Part shown: positions 53,952-61,516 of the stretch, piece by piece
How the letters are laid out: each line of letters begins with the position of its first letter
How positions within the stretch are numbered: the stretch's first letter is position 1
DNA from: Gordonia insulae
GTDB taxonomy: Bacteria; Actinomycetota; Actinomycetes; Mycobacteriales; Mycobacteriaceae
Direction: 5' to 3'
Assembly: GCF_003855095.1 (NCBI RefSeq)
Contig: NZ_CP033972.1
Coordinates: 3,410,001-3,474,000 of the forward strand
DNA: 64,000 nucleotides
The notes under the pieces: generated by a model
Told to the model about the DNA's origin: nothing
Database searches by the model: none
What the model saw: only the letters and a program-made list of their open reading frames with translations
Position numbers and translations under genes: made by a program

Positions 53952-55124
53952 GTGAGCGAACTCCACGCGCCCTCGATGGCGATGTTGCAAACGGTCGCCG
54001 ACGACCCCGTCACATACGCCAACAACTGGAAGACGGCCCACCAGCGCCCCGTGGTCGGGTCATTCCCGATGAATTTCCCCGTCGAGCTGGTCCACGCGGC
54101 CGGCGCGCTGCCGGTGATCATCCAGGAGAGCCGGACGCCCATCACCGAGGGCCGGAGCCTGCTCGCCGAGTTCTACTGCGGATACACGCGGAGCGTCGCC
54201 GATCAGGCCGCCATCGGCGAACTGGATGTGTTCGACGCCTTCGCCGCGGCCGACCATTGCGTCCAGCTGCTGGGTGCGGTCGACGCCATTCGATATACCC
54301 GCCCGGAAAAGCCGGTCCACTTCGCACAGTTCACCAGCGCCATGGATGACGCGTGGACGAAACCGCGGGTGGACGGCCGGATCGCTGAGCTGAGGTCGCA
54401 GATCGAGACCGTGACCGGGACAGCGGTCGAGACTGACACACTCTCGGCAAGTATCAAGGCGTTCAACAGAAATCGACAGCTTCTCCGCCACTTCTACGAA
54501 CTGCGGCGGTCGGGTCGTGCGCGCATCACCGCGAGCGAGATGCAGCTGTTGGTCAAGTCAAGCATGGTGATGGACATCGACCAGCACACAGCGGCCCTGC
54601 AGACCATTCTCGCCGAACTCCCCGTCCACGACGAAGCACCGGATGACGTGGTCCGCCTGCATATCTCGGGGCACTTCTGCCACGCACCCCGTCCAGAGAT
54701 CCTCGATGTCATCGAAGAATCCGGCGCCATCGTCGTCGACGACGACCTGTACACCGGATTTCGATACATCTCGACCGACGTCCCCGAGAGTCAGGACCCA
54801 CTCGCAGCCCTCTCGTCGTGGTATCTGGAGCGCAATGTCAAGGCGCCGTGCCCCACTCGAGTCACCAGCGAAGTCGATTGGGATACATATCTTCTGGACT
54901 CCATCGCAGCCAGTGGCGCGTCGGGCGTCCTGGTTCTGATGGCCAAATTCTGTGAACCGCACATGTTGTATTACCCGGAGCTACGCAAGGCACTCGAGAG
55001 CCACGGCATTCCGTCCTTGCTCATCGAGACGGAGCACGAAGGAATCCCGGTCGAGAAGCTGCGAACACAGATGGAGACGTTCGTCGAACGAATCCGTCGC
55101 CACGTGACCACGGTCGCGGTCTGA
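53952..55124 (+). CDS. 2-hydroxyacyl-CoA dehydratase / benzoyl-CoA reductase-type subunit (HgdB/BcrB-like)
   Basis: About 390 residues of the HGD-D family. Conserved segments: SFPMNFPVELVHAAGALPVII, EFYCGYTRSVADQAAIGEL (Cys76), ADHCVQLLGAVD (Cys103), SGHFCHAPRPEILDVIEESG and MAKFCEPHMLYYPELRKAL. These Cys residues are the usual ligands or near-ligands of the catalytic [4Fe-4S] cluster. With the next subunit and the activase it should catalyse an ATP-primed one-electron dehydration or ring reduction of a CoA thioester. It starts its own promoter unit and is paralogous to the gene at 63318. Confidence 0.88.
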   Translation: MSELHAPSMAMLQTVADDPVTYANNWKTAHQRPVVGSFPMNFPVELVHAAGALPVIIQESRTPITEGRSLLAEFYCGYTRSVADQAAIGELDVFDAFAAADHCVQLLGAVDAIRYTRPEKPVHFAQFTSAMDDAWTKPRVDGRIAELRSQIETVTGTAVETDTLSASIKAFNRNRQLLRHFYELRRSGRARITASEMQLLVKSSMVMDIDQHTAALQTILAELPVHDEAPDDVVRLHISGHFCHAPRPEILDVIEESGAIVVDDDLYTGFRYISTDVPESQDPLAALSSWYLERNVKAPCPTRVTSEVDWDTYLLDSIAASGASGVLVLMAKFCEPHMLYYPELRKALESHGIPSLLIETEHEGIPVEKLRTQMETFVERIRRHVTTVAV

Positions 55125-55140
55125 ACCAAAGGAGTGCACT

Positions 55141-56481
55141 GTGCAAACCGAACTGTTCCAGAAGGACAAGACCAACAAGCTTTCCAGCACCCGGGTCGGC
55201 GGCAAGATGACCGCCGATTACTGGGAGAACATCTTCACCGCGAAGGAACGCGGCAAGCACGTCGTCTGGTACAACGGGGCCGCCATGAACCCCTTGTTCC
55301 AAGCGGCGGGTCTCGAGTGGTGTCACGGCGAGGCATTCGCGGCGCGCCTGGCGGCGCAGCATCTCGAAGAGCCCGCGCAGGCAGCGGGCGCCGAGTACGG
55401 GTACATCGGCGAATTGTGTTCATATGCCAGGACACATCTGGGATGCGCGGTCCTGACGCAGCAGAGTCGCACCGAAAGCGAGACCGGCGTGGTCGGCCTA
55501 CTGGACCAGAAGGAACTCGCCGCAAAACTGCCCGCACCGGACTTCTTCGTCAACGGCTACGCAGGCTGCAGCACCGGTCAGCAGTGGGATGCGATGACCT
55601 ACCGCGTCTTCGATCGCAAGCTCCCCGTCTTCAATGTCTCGCTGCCGATGCTATGGGGCAACAAACCCGACGCCGGCTATATGCGCGGCGAGGAATGGGT
55701 GGAGGTCAGCGACTATGCCGAGGGGCAGCTTCGCGAGCTGATCACCTTCCTGGAACATCAGACTGGCCGGCCATTCGACTGGGATGTGTTGAGTGAGAGC
55801 ATGTCCTTCATCAAACGTGCCTCGGAACTCCGGCTCGAGGCGATGCAGCTGTGTACTCACGCACCGACGCCGGCGACGTACTGGGACTGGGTCGCCAGCA
55901 TCGCGCCCATCAACTTCCTGCCCGGAAATCAAGCGCTCGTCGACTACTTCGCCGGAGTGAAGGCCGAGATCGAGCAGCGCCTACGGGATGGCGTGTCCGC
56001 GGTGAAAGACGAGCGCTACCGCGTGTACTTCGACGGGATCATGAACTGGAACAAGCTCGGTTTCCTGACGAGGAAGTTCGCCGAGTACGACGTATCGGTC
56101 GTGGCCGGCCGTTACACGCATGAATCATTTTGGCAGGAACCACAACTCATCGATGTCGACAACCCGCTGCGCGGCATGGCGCAACACTATCTGCTATGCC
56201 CGTTGAACCACGGGCTGAAGAACCTGCAGGAGCTGTTGCTGCGCCGGCTCGACGAGTACGCGATCGACGGCATCGCCTTCCACTCGACTCGAACCTGCCG
56301 GGCCATGACGAATCCACAGACCATGTTGGCGAAGACGGCCGAGCGTGAACGCGGTGTGAAGTCGTTCTTCTTCGAAGGCGATGTCGCAGACGCATCCTTC
56401 TACAACGACGAGCTGTTCGACAGCCGCCTCGAGGCGATGCTGGAGGCGATCGACGTGCAACGCACGAAATCACTGGTCTGA
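55141..56481 (+). CDS. 2-hydroxyacyl-CoA dehydratase / benzoyl-CoA reductase-type subunit (second catalytic subunit)
   Basis: About 446 residues, same superfamily as the preceding subunit but diverged. Key Cys-containing segments: LEWCHGEAFAARLAA (Cys61), YIGELCSYARTHLGC (Cys93 and Cys102), NGYAGCSTGQQWDAMTY and AFHSTRTCRAMTNPQTM. The LCSYAR-type block is typical of benzoyl-CoA-reductase-like subunits. Heterodimer with the 53952 product carrying one or two [4Fe-4S] clusters is expected. GTG start with AAAGGAG upstream; TGATG overlap with the activase. Confidence 0.87.
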   Translation: MQTELFQKDKTNKLSSTRVGGKMTADYWENIFTAKERGKHVVWYNGAAMNPLFQAAGLEWCHGEAFAARLAAQHLEEPAQAAGAEYGYIGELCSYARTHLGCAVLTQQSRTESETGVVGLLDQKELAAKLPAPDFFVNGYAGCSTGQQWDAMTYRVFDRKLPVFNVSLPMLWGNKPDAGYMRGEEWVEVSDYAEGQLRELITFLEHQTGRPFDWDVLSESMSFIKRASELRLEAMQLCTHAPTPATYWDWVASIAPINFLPGNQALVDYFAGVKAEIEQRLRDGVSAVKDERYRVYFDGIMNWNKLGFLTRKFAEYDVSVVAGRYTHESFWQEPQLIDVDNPLRGMAQHYLLCPLNHGLKNLQELLLRRLDEYAIDGIAFHSTRTCRAMTNPQTMLAKTAERERGVKSFFFEGDVADASFYNDELFDSRLEAMLEAIDVQRTKSLV

Positions 56482-57419
56482 TGACCTGGTACACGATGGG
56501 GGTCGATCTCGGGTCGACGACCGCCAAGGCGGTCGTCGTCGATCAGGACGGCACACGTGTCGGGTCGAGTGTGATTCAGATGGGTGCGGTCAGCCGCGAT
56601 GCAGTCGTTCTCGCGATGGATCGTGCGCTGAGCGCGGCCCAGCTGGAGGCACGAGACATCAAGCGCATCATCAGCACCGGCTACGGACGCAAGCTCGTAC
56701 CCGGGGCAGATCGGTCGTTCACCGAGATCACCTGCCATGCCCGGGGTGCCGCCGCCATGCATCCCGGCGTTCGTCTCGTGATCGATATCGGCGGCCAGGA
56801 CAGCAAGGCGATCACCGTCGATGCCGACGGACTTGTCGATCGTTTCGCGATGAACGATCGGTGCGCGAGCGGCACCGGACGCTTCTTTGATGTTCTCGCG
56901 CGCGCGCTGGAAGTGGATGTGAGCGAGGTCGGGGCGCTGGCCATGTCCGGAACCGACGGTCTCGAGGTCAGCAGCATGTGTGCGACCTTCGCCGAGACCG
57001 AGGTCATCTCGATGCTTGCCCAGGGCCAGGCGAAGCCCGATATCGCAGCGTCCGTACACAAGGCGGTCGCCGCGCGCACGGTTGGACTCGTGTCGCAGGT
57101 CGGCAAGGCGACGCCGACGGTGATGACGGGTGGGGTCGCTCGCAACGAGGCGGCCCGCCACTACCTCGAGAAGGCTCTCCGTCAGCCGGTCGAGTTGCTG
57201 TCAGAGCCGCAGATCGCCGGCGCCTACGGGGCCGGCCTTCTCGCACGCGACGAGTACCTCGGATCGCTCGGCCGGGCCGAGACCCGGGACTCGGCAGCAA
57301 AAGGGCAACTGGCCGATCGTGCGAACGGCATTGTGCCGCAATGCGCGGGATGCAACGGGAGCCTGGGCCACAGTCACGATCACGAGCCTGTCCCGCTGAC
57401 CCTGCGGAGCAAATTGTGA
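56481..57419 (+). CDS. ATP-dependent activase of the dehydratase (HgdC/BadF/BcrA-like)
   Basis: About 312 residues. ASKHA ATPase fold: GVDLGSTTAKAVVVDQDG, STGYGR, VIDIGGQDSKAI and MTGGVARNEA. Two Cys, 128 in NDRCASGTGRFFDV and 167 in SSMCATFAETEV, match the spacing of the Cys that hold the dimer-bridging [4Fe-4S] cluster in HgdC (127 and 166 as I recall). Uses ATP to drive one electron into the dehydratase. The C-terminus is extended by a CAGC motif (Cys288, Cys291) and His297, His299, His301, absent from standard activases. Start overlaps the upstream stop; stop overlaps the next gene by GTGA. Confidence 0.9.
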   Translation: MTWYTMGVDLGSTTAKAVVVDQDGTRVGSSVIQMGAVSRDAVVLAMDRALSAAQLEARDIKRIISTGYGRKLVPGADRSFTEITCHARGAAAMHPGVRLVIDIGGQDSKAITVDADGLVDRFAMNDRCASGTGRFFDVLARALEVDVSEVGALAMSGTDGLEVSSMCATFAETEVISMLAQGQAKPDIAASVHKAVAARTVGLVSQVGKATPTVMTGGVARNEAARHYLEKALRQPVELLSEPQIAGAYGAGLLARDEYLGSLGRAETRDSAAKGQLADRANGIVPQCAGCNGSLGHSHDHEPVPLTLRSKL

Positions 57420-57919
57420 CGCCTGTGGGTCTCAACGATTCCACGGTCGTCGTCGTCGACGACGACACCCCGCTCGGGCGTCTCGTGGCGCTCCGGTTCG
57501 TCCGGGCCGGGTCGCAACGTATCGGCATCGTCAGTTCCGATGCCGCACGCGCCGAGGCCACCGCCCAGGAGGTGTTCGCCGCAGCGTCGGGAATGTGGGC
57601 GGTCGCCGCCTCGGGCGATCTGTTGTCGAGGTCCGACGCACAGCGGATGGTGTCGGAGCTCGCAGCCTCACTGGGCGACGCGGATGTCGTCGTCAGTTGC
57701 CGCCCCAGCTCAGAGCTGGTCAGCGACGTCGTTACGGAAGACATGGCCGCGCGCGAAGCGGGCATGGTGATCCGTGTCGGCGCCCACGATGCGCACGAGG
57801 TCATCGGGGGCGTCACCGTCTGCACAGCCGCCACAGATCGCGAGCCCCGCGACACGGCGGCGTCGATCGTCGACGCTGCCTTACGATCTCGCACCGTCAC
57901 CAATCGTGACGCGCGGTAA
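57416..57919 (+). CDS. Small Rossmann-fold protein, SDR N-terminal half-like
   Basis: About 167 residues. STVVVVDDDTPLGRLVALRFVRAG resembles a degenerate SDR cofactor loop and ADVVVSCRPSSELV resembles the strand before NNAG, but the half with Ser-Tyr-Lys is missing. Overlaps the activase by GTGA, so it is made with the dehydratase system. A truncated SDR, a binding chaperone or a pseudogene-like remnant are all possible. No name can be given. Confidence 0.65.
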   Translation: MTPVGLNDSTVVVVDDDTPLGRLVALRFVRAGSQRIGIVSSDAARAEATAQEVFAAASGMWAVAASGDLLSRSDAQRMVSELAASLGDADVVVSCRPSSELVSDVVTEDMAAREAGMVIRVGAHDAHEVIGGVTVCTAATDREPRDTAASIVDAALRSRTVTNRDAR

Positions 57920-57945
57920 TCGCACGAGATGCGTGGACGCTGCGA

Positions 57946-58800
57946 TCAGGTTGTCGAACGCGGCGCAGACTCCGCGACCAGACTGGTCCACCGCGAGTGG
58001 GCGGTGGCCGACCACTGCTCTCGGCGCCGCCGAAACAGGGCTGCTCCCTCCCTGCCGACCCACTCCGGAAGGAGTTCTTTCGGCAGTTGCGGATCCAGCC
58101 GCATGAAGCGCTGCTGAAGCGAGACCAACTCGATGTAGGCGAGGAGCACCTCGTCGTCGTCTGACGGGTCGGCCCCACCGTCCTGGGTCAGCAGTGTTCG
58201 GTAGCTCGTCTCCAGATCGGAGAAGTCCCAGGCCCGGGCCACGATCTCATCGGTGGCGAGTCCGCCGAGTCCGAGAGAGCCGGTCAGCACGAGCGCAGAA
58301 TCGGACAAGCCGAGCGTCGAAACCAGATCCGCGAGTTCTCGCTGACGGTCGACGTGCGGTGTCACCCATACGCCCGGATTGACATTTCCCATTCCAAGCC
58401 AGCTCAGGCCGCCGTTGAGTCGGTTGCGCACGGTGCTCTTCCGTTGCGACACCGTCACTGTCAGCACGAGCCACTCATTGTCCCAGGGCGACGGTCCCTC
58501 GAGGTACGCACTCGACCGCTTGATACCGTCCGCCGCAAGCGCTCGACCATGTTCGGCGAGATGCCATCTCACGCCGCGCCCGACCCGCTCGCGCTCGATC
58601 CACTTGGCTGACGCAGCACGTGAGAGGAGTTGCCGCACGGCGTGTTCCTCGATACCCATTCCCCCGAGCACCTTCATCAACGCGGCAGTCCATGCGCCCT
58701 CGTCCGAGTCGAACAAGAACTCGCCGATGACCGTCAACAGCATCGACCGGGCGCTCGGCGGCGGCAATGGCTGCCGAGCGAAACGGTGGTACGCGATCAA
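57946..58800 (-). CDS. PaaX-family transcriptional regulator (copy 2)
   Basis: About 284 residues, same family as the 52947 product. N-terminal SMLLTVIGEFLFDSDEGAWTAALMKVLGGMGIEEHAVRQLLSRAA, middle WDNEWLVLTVTVSQRKSTVRNRLNGGLSWLGMGNVNPGVWVTPHVDR, C-terminal RLDPQLPKELLPEWVG. It is the last gene of the minus-strand operon MFS, SDR-2, ligase-2, PaaX-2 and converges on the 57416 gene. Two PaaX proteins in one locus suggest two effector acyl-CoAs or two promoter sets. Confidence 0.88.
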   Translation of the reverse strand: MIAYHRFARQPLPPPSARSMLLTVIGEFLFDSDEGAWTAALMKVLGGMGIEEHAVRQLLSRAASAKWIERERVGRGVRWHLAEHGRALAADGIKRSSAYLEGPSPWDNEWLVLTVTVSQRKSTVRNRLNGGLSWLGMGNVNPGVWVTPHVDRQRELADLVSTLGLSDSALVLTGSLGLGGLATDEIVARAWDFSDLETSYRTLLTQDGGADPSDDDEVLLAYIELVSLQQRFMRLDPQLPKELLPEWVGREGAALFRRRREQWSATAHSRWTSLVAESAPRSTT

Positions 58801-58809
58801 CGACTCCTC

Positions 58810-60708
58810 CTATGGTGTGCTGACGAATTTACCCACTTGCACCTGCGAGAGGAACTCATAGGCACTCAATCTGTCCTGCAGCGACTCGACGTCCACATTC
58901 GCCGCGCCATCGGCACTCACCACCACTGTGACATGGCGTCTGAGCCCGGCGTCATCGATCTCGATCACGCAATCGACCGGCGCGCGACTACAACTGGCCA
59001 CCACTTGATGGACCTCATCTCTCAACGCCAGCGTCCGCAATGCCGGTTTCGAGATCTTGCCCACGGGTGTCAGGGGAAGCCGATCGAGGACCGTCACATG
59101 CGCCGGAACCGCCGCCTTCTCTTGAACGGAATCACGACAGAACATCAGGAGGTCGGCCGATTCGGCGGTCGCCCCCGCCTCCAGTTGCACGTACGCAACC
59201 GGCATCTCGCCCTTCGCCCGGTCCGGCCTGCCCACCGCGGCCACCATCTCCACGGCCGGGTGTGCCGCCAGTGCTTCCTCGATGTCCCGCGGGTCGATGT
59301 TGTGCCCACCGCGAATGATGAGGTCCTTACTGCGCCCCGACACCCACACGTAGCCGTCATCGTCGATGGAGCCCAGATCACCGGTTCGCCCCCAGACACC
59401 ACCGTTCGGCACGTCCTGCACGAAGAACTGCGTGTTCAGTTCCTCGTCGAGATAGCCTTCGCTGACCGTCGGTCCGCCGATCAGCAACTCTCCCGGCTCA
59501 CCCGGCCCGCAGTCGCGCAGCCAACGACCGTCATCGTCGAGAAGCACCGCCCGCACTCTCGACTGCGGCAGGGGCCGGCCGGCAGAGCCCACACGGGGAT
59601 GCTGATCGTCGTTGGGGTGGCCGGTGATGGTGCCATGAAACTCGGTGCCGCCCCAGCACTCTCGTAGCCATATGCCGAACCGTTGGTGAAAGCCGCGGAT
59701 CAGCGCGGTCGACACAGTGCTCCCGCCGACGTTGAAATCGGTCAACGTCGTGGGGCCGTTCGGCGCCGACGGGGCGTGCAGCAATGCGAATGCTGTGGTC
59801 GGCGTGGTCATCGTCGAGGTCATGCCGTATCGCTGCACGATGTCCCAGAAACTGTCGACGACATCGCGGGACCGGAAGCCGCCAGACGTCAGCGTCAGCA
59901 GCGTCTGACCGTAGACCACGGACCGCAGTGCCAGTGCGATGCTGCCCCCACAGTGAAAGTTCGGCATACCGTGGCCGATCACGGTCTCTTCTTCGCATCC
60001 CATCAGCGCACCGACATTCCACGCGATGATCAGTTGGCCGTACTGCGACATGCGCACCAGTTTCGGAGCACCCGTGGTACCACCGGTGGGCATCACCATG
60101 CTGTCGCGGTGAGGATCGTCGTCCACGTCGACCCGGCGGTCACGATGGTCTTCCACTGCGGCAGTGAAGGTGTCGTGTTCCCCGCCGACGAGCAGAATCT
60201 CGTTGAGAGTCGGCACTGCTGCCAGTATCGCCGGAATGTCCGAAGCTCGCTCGGCGAGAACCTGACTGGTCGTGACCATCACCGTGGCGGCTGTGCGGTT
60301 GAGGGTGTTGACGAGAGAGGCGATCTCGAGGAAAGGGTTGAGCGGCACCGCGATCCCCACTCGCTGCGCACCCCACGTCGCGATGAGCCCCTCGGGGAAC
60401 ATGGGCAGCATCACCGCGACCACGCTCGGTGCACCGGCGGCACGATCGAGGAACATCGCTGCCGCGCGTTGCACGGCCTCCGCCAGTTCGCGGTAGGTCA
60501 CCTCCCGCCTGGGGGTCATGAAGTCGGGCGCCTCGAGGTGCACGATCGCTGCCTTGTCCGGGAAACGGCGAGCTGATGCGGCAAGGCAGCCGTATATCGT
60601 CCGAGCGGGCAGAAGGTGGTCGTGATCGCGGCGTTCGACGTCGAGAATGTCCTCAGGCGTCCGGACTCGGTGCCGCACCACCGATCGTCGCACAGTCGTG
60701 TCAGACAA
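58810..60708 (-). CDS. Acyl-CoA ligase with C-terminal extension (adenylate-forming)
   Basis: About 632 residues, roughly 60-80 longer than usual FadD-type ligases. SMVMPTGGTTGAPKLVRMSQ is the AMP-binding loop, then RECWGGTEFHGTITGHPND, RTGDLGSIDDDGYVWVSGRSKDLIIRGGHNIDPRDIEEAL and TPVGKISKPALRTLAL with the catalytic Lys. After that a Val/Asp-rich tail (HVTVVVSADGAANVDVESL) follows. Activates a carboxylic acid with CoA. The start overlaps the SDR-2 stop by eight bases. Second ligase of the locus, so two acids or two steps are implied. Confidence 0.87.
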   Translation of the reverse strand: MSDTTVRRSVVRHRVRTPEDILDVERRDHDHLLPARTIYGCLAASARRFPDKAAIVHLEAPDFMTPRREVTYRELAEAVQRAAAMFLDRAAGAPSVVAVMLPMFPEGLIATWGAQRVGIAVPLNPFLEIASLVNTLNRTAATVMVTTSQVLAERASDIPAILAAVPTLNEILLVGGEHDTFTAAVEDHRDRRVDVDDDPHRDSMVMPTGGTTGAPKLVRMSQYGQLIIAWNVGALMGCEEETVIGHGMPNFHCGGSIALALRSVVYGQTLLTLTSGGFRSRDVVDSFWDIVQRYGMTSTMTTPTTAFALLHAPSAPNGPTTLTDFNVGGSTVSTALIRGFHQRFGIWLRECWGGTEFHGTITGHPNDDQHPRVGSAGRPLPQSRVRAVLLDDDGRWLRDCGPGEPGELLIGGPTVSEGYLDEELNTQFFVQDVPNGGVWGRTGDLGSIDDDGYVWVSGRSKDLIIRGGHNIDPRDIEEALAAHPAVEMVAAVGRPDRAKGEMPVAYVQLEAGATAESADLLMFCRDSVQEKAAVPAHVTVLDRLPLTPVGKISKPALRTLALRDEVHQVVASCSRAPVDCVIEIDDAGLRRHVTVVVSADGAANVDVESLQDRLSAYEFLSQVQVGKFVSTP

Positions 60709-61516
60709 CGGAGATACCCCCGTTGACGCTGATCACCTGTCCGGTGATCAGACGCGAGAGTGGCGACGCGAGGAAAAGGATCGCATTCGCCAGATCCTCG
60801 GGCTCGGTCAATCCGAGTTGTGCCTGGGACACGATCTTGTCGAAGATCTTCTTGCTGAACTCGGCGCTCATGGCGCGATCGTACGAGCCGGTGTTGACGA
60901 TCAAGGAAGGTGTCAGCACGTTCACTCGCACGCCGTACCGCTTGGCCTCGACGGCGAGCGTCTGGGAGAAGGTCACGATGGCTGCCATCGCCGCTCCGAT
61001 CCCTGTTTCACCCGGCGTGGGCACCTTCGCGGCGTCCGACGCTATGGTGACGATCGAGCCCCGACCTCGTTCGCGCATGACGTCGACGACAGCTCTGCTC
61101 ATCAGGACCGGCCCGAGCGCCTGCTGGACCAGGATGTCCATCAACTTCTTCGGAGCGATGTTGTGCAGCAACGTCGGCTGGTACTGCGCAACTGTGGAGT
61201 TCACGAGGACATCGACATCACCCAGGTGCTCCTTCGCCTGGCGGACGACGTCGTCCGCGGCCCCGACCTCGTTGATGTCTGCGGCGACGAACAGCACATC
61301 GCACTCGGGATTCGATGCCGCCAGGGCGGTCACCGCATCTTTCCCGCGTGCCTCGCTACGTCCGACGATGACCTGTTTCGCGGCTCCGCAGTCCGCGAAG
61401 TAACGGGCGGTGGACAGGCCGACCCCCGACGTGCCACCGGCGATCACTATGCCTGTGCCTCGGAAGTCGTATCCGTCTCGGGGAGAGGGTGCTGAGGTGA
61501 TGTGTGCGTCGGTCAT
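60701..61516 (-). CDS. SDR-fold protein lacking catalytic Tyr and Lys (copy 2)
   Basis: About 271 residues, paralog of the 50913 product. Cofactor motif IVIAGGTSGVGLSTAR is intact; Ser160 in TIASDAAKVPTPGE is followed at the Tyr and Lys positions (173 and 177) by Ile and Met (TGIGAAM), and NNAG is VNST. The matching substitutions in both copies argue for a conserved altered function rather than decay. Overlaps MFS upstream by ATGA and ligase-2 downstream by eight bases. Confidence 0.82.
   Translation of the reverse strand: MTDAHITSAPSPRDGYDFRGTGIVIAGGTSGVGLSTARYFADCGAAKQVIVGRSEARGKDAVTALAASNPECDVLFVAADINEVGAADDVVRQAKEHLGDVDVLVNSTVAQYQPTLLHNIAPKKLMDILVQQALGPVLMSRAVVDVMRERGRGSIVTIASDAAKVPTPGETGIGAAMAAIVTFSQTLAVEAKRYGVRVNVLTPSLIVNTGSYDRAMSAEFSKKIFDKIVSQAQLGLTEPEDLANAILFLASPLSRLITGQVISVNGGISVV

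Noticed and set aside
57946..58800. Phenylacetate catabolism locus because of PaaX-like regulators
   Set aside because: No paaABCDE, paaG, paaZ or paaK-like set is present; only the regulator family is shared.
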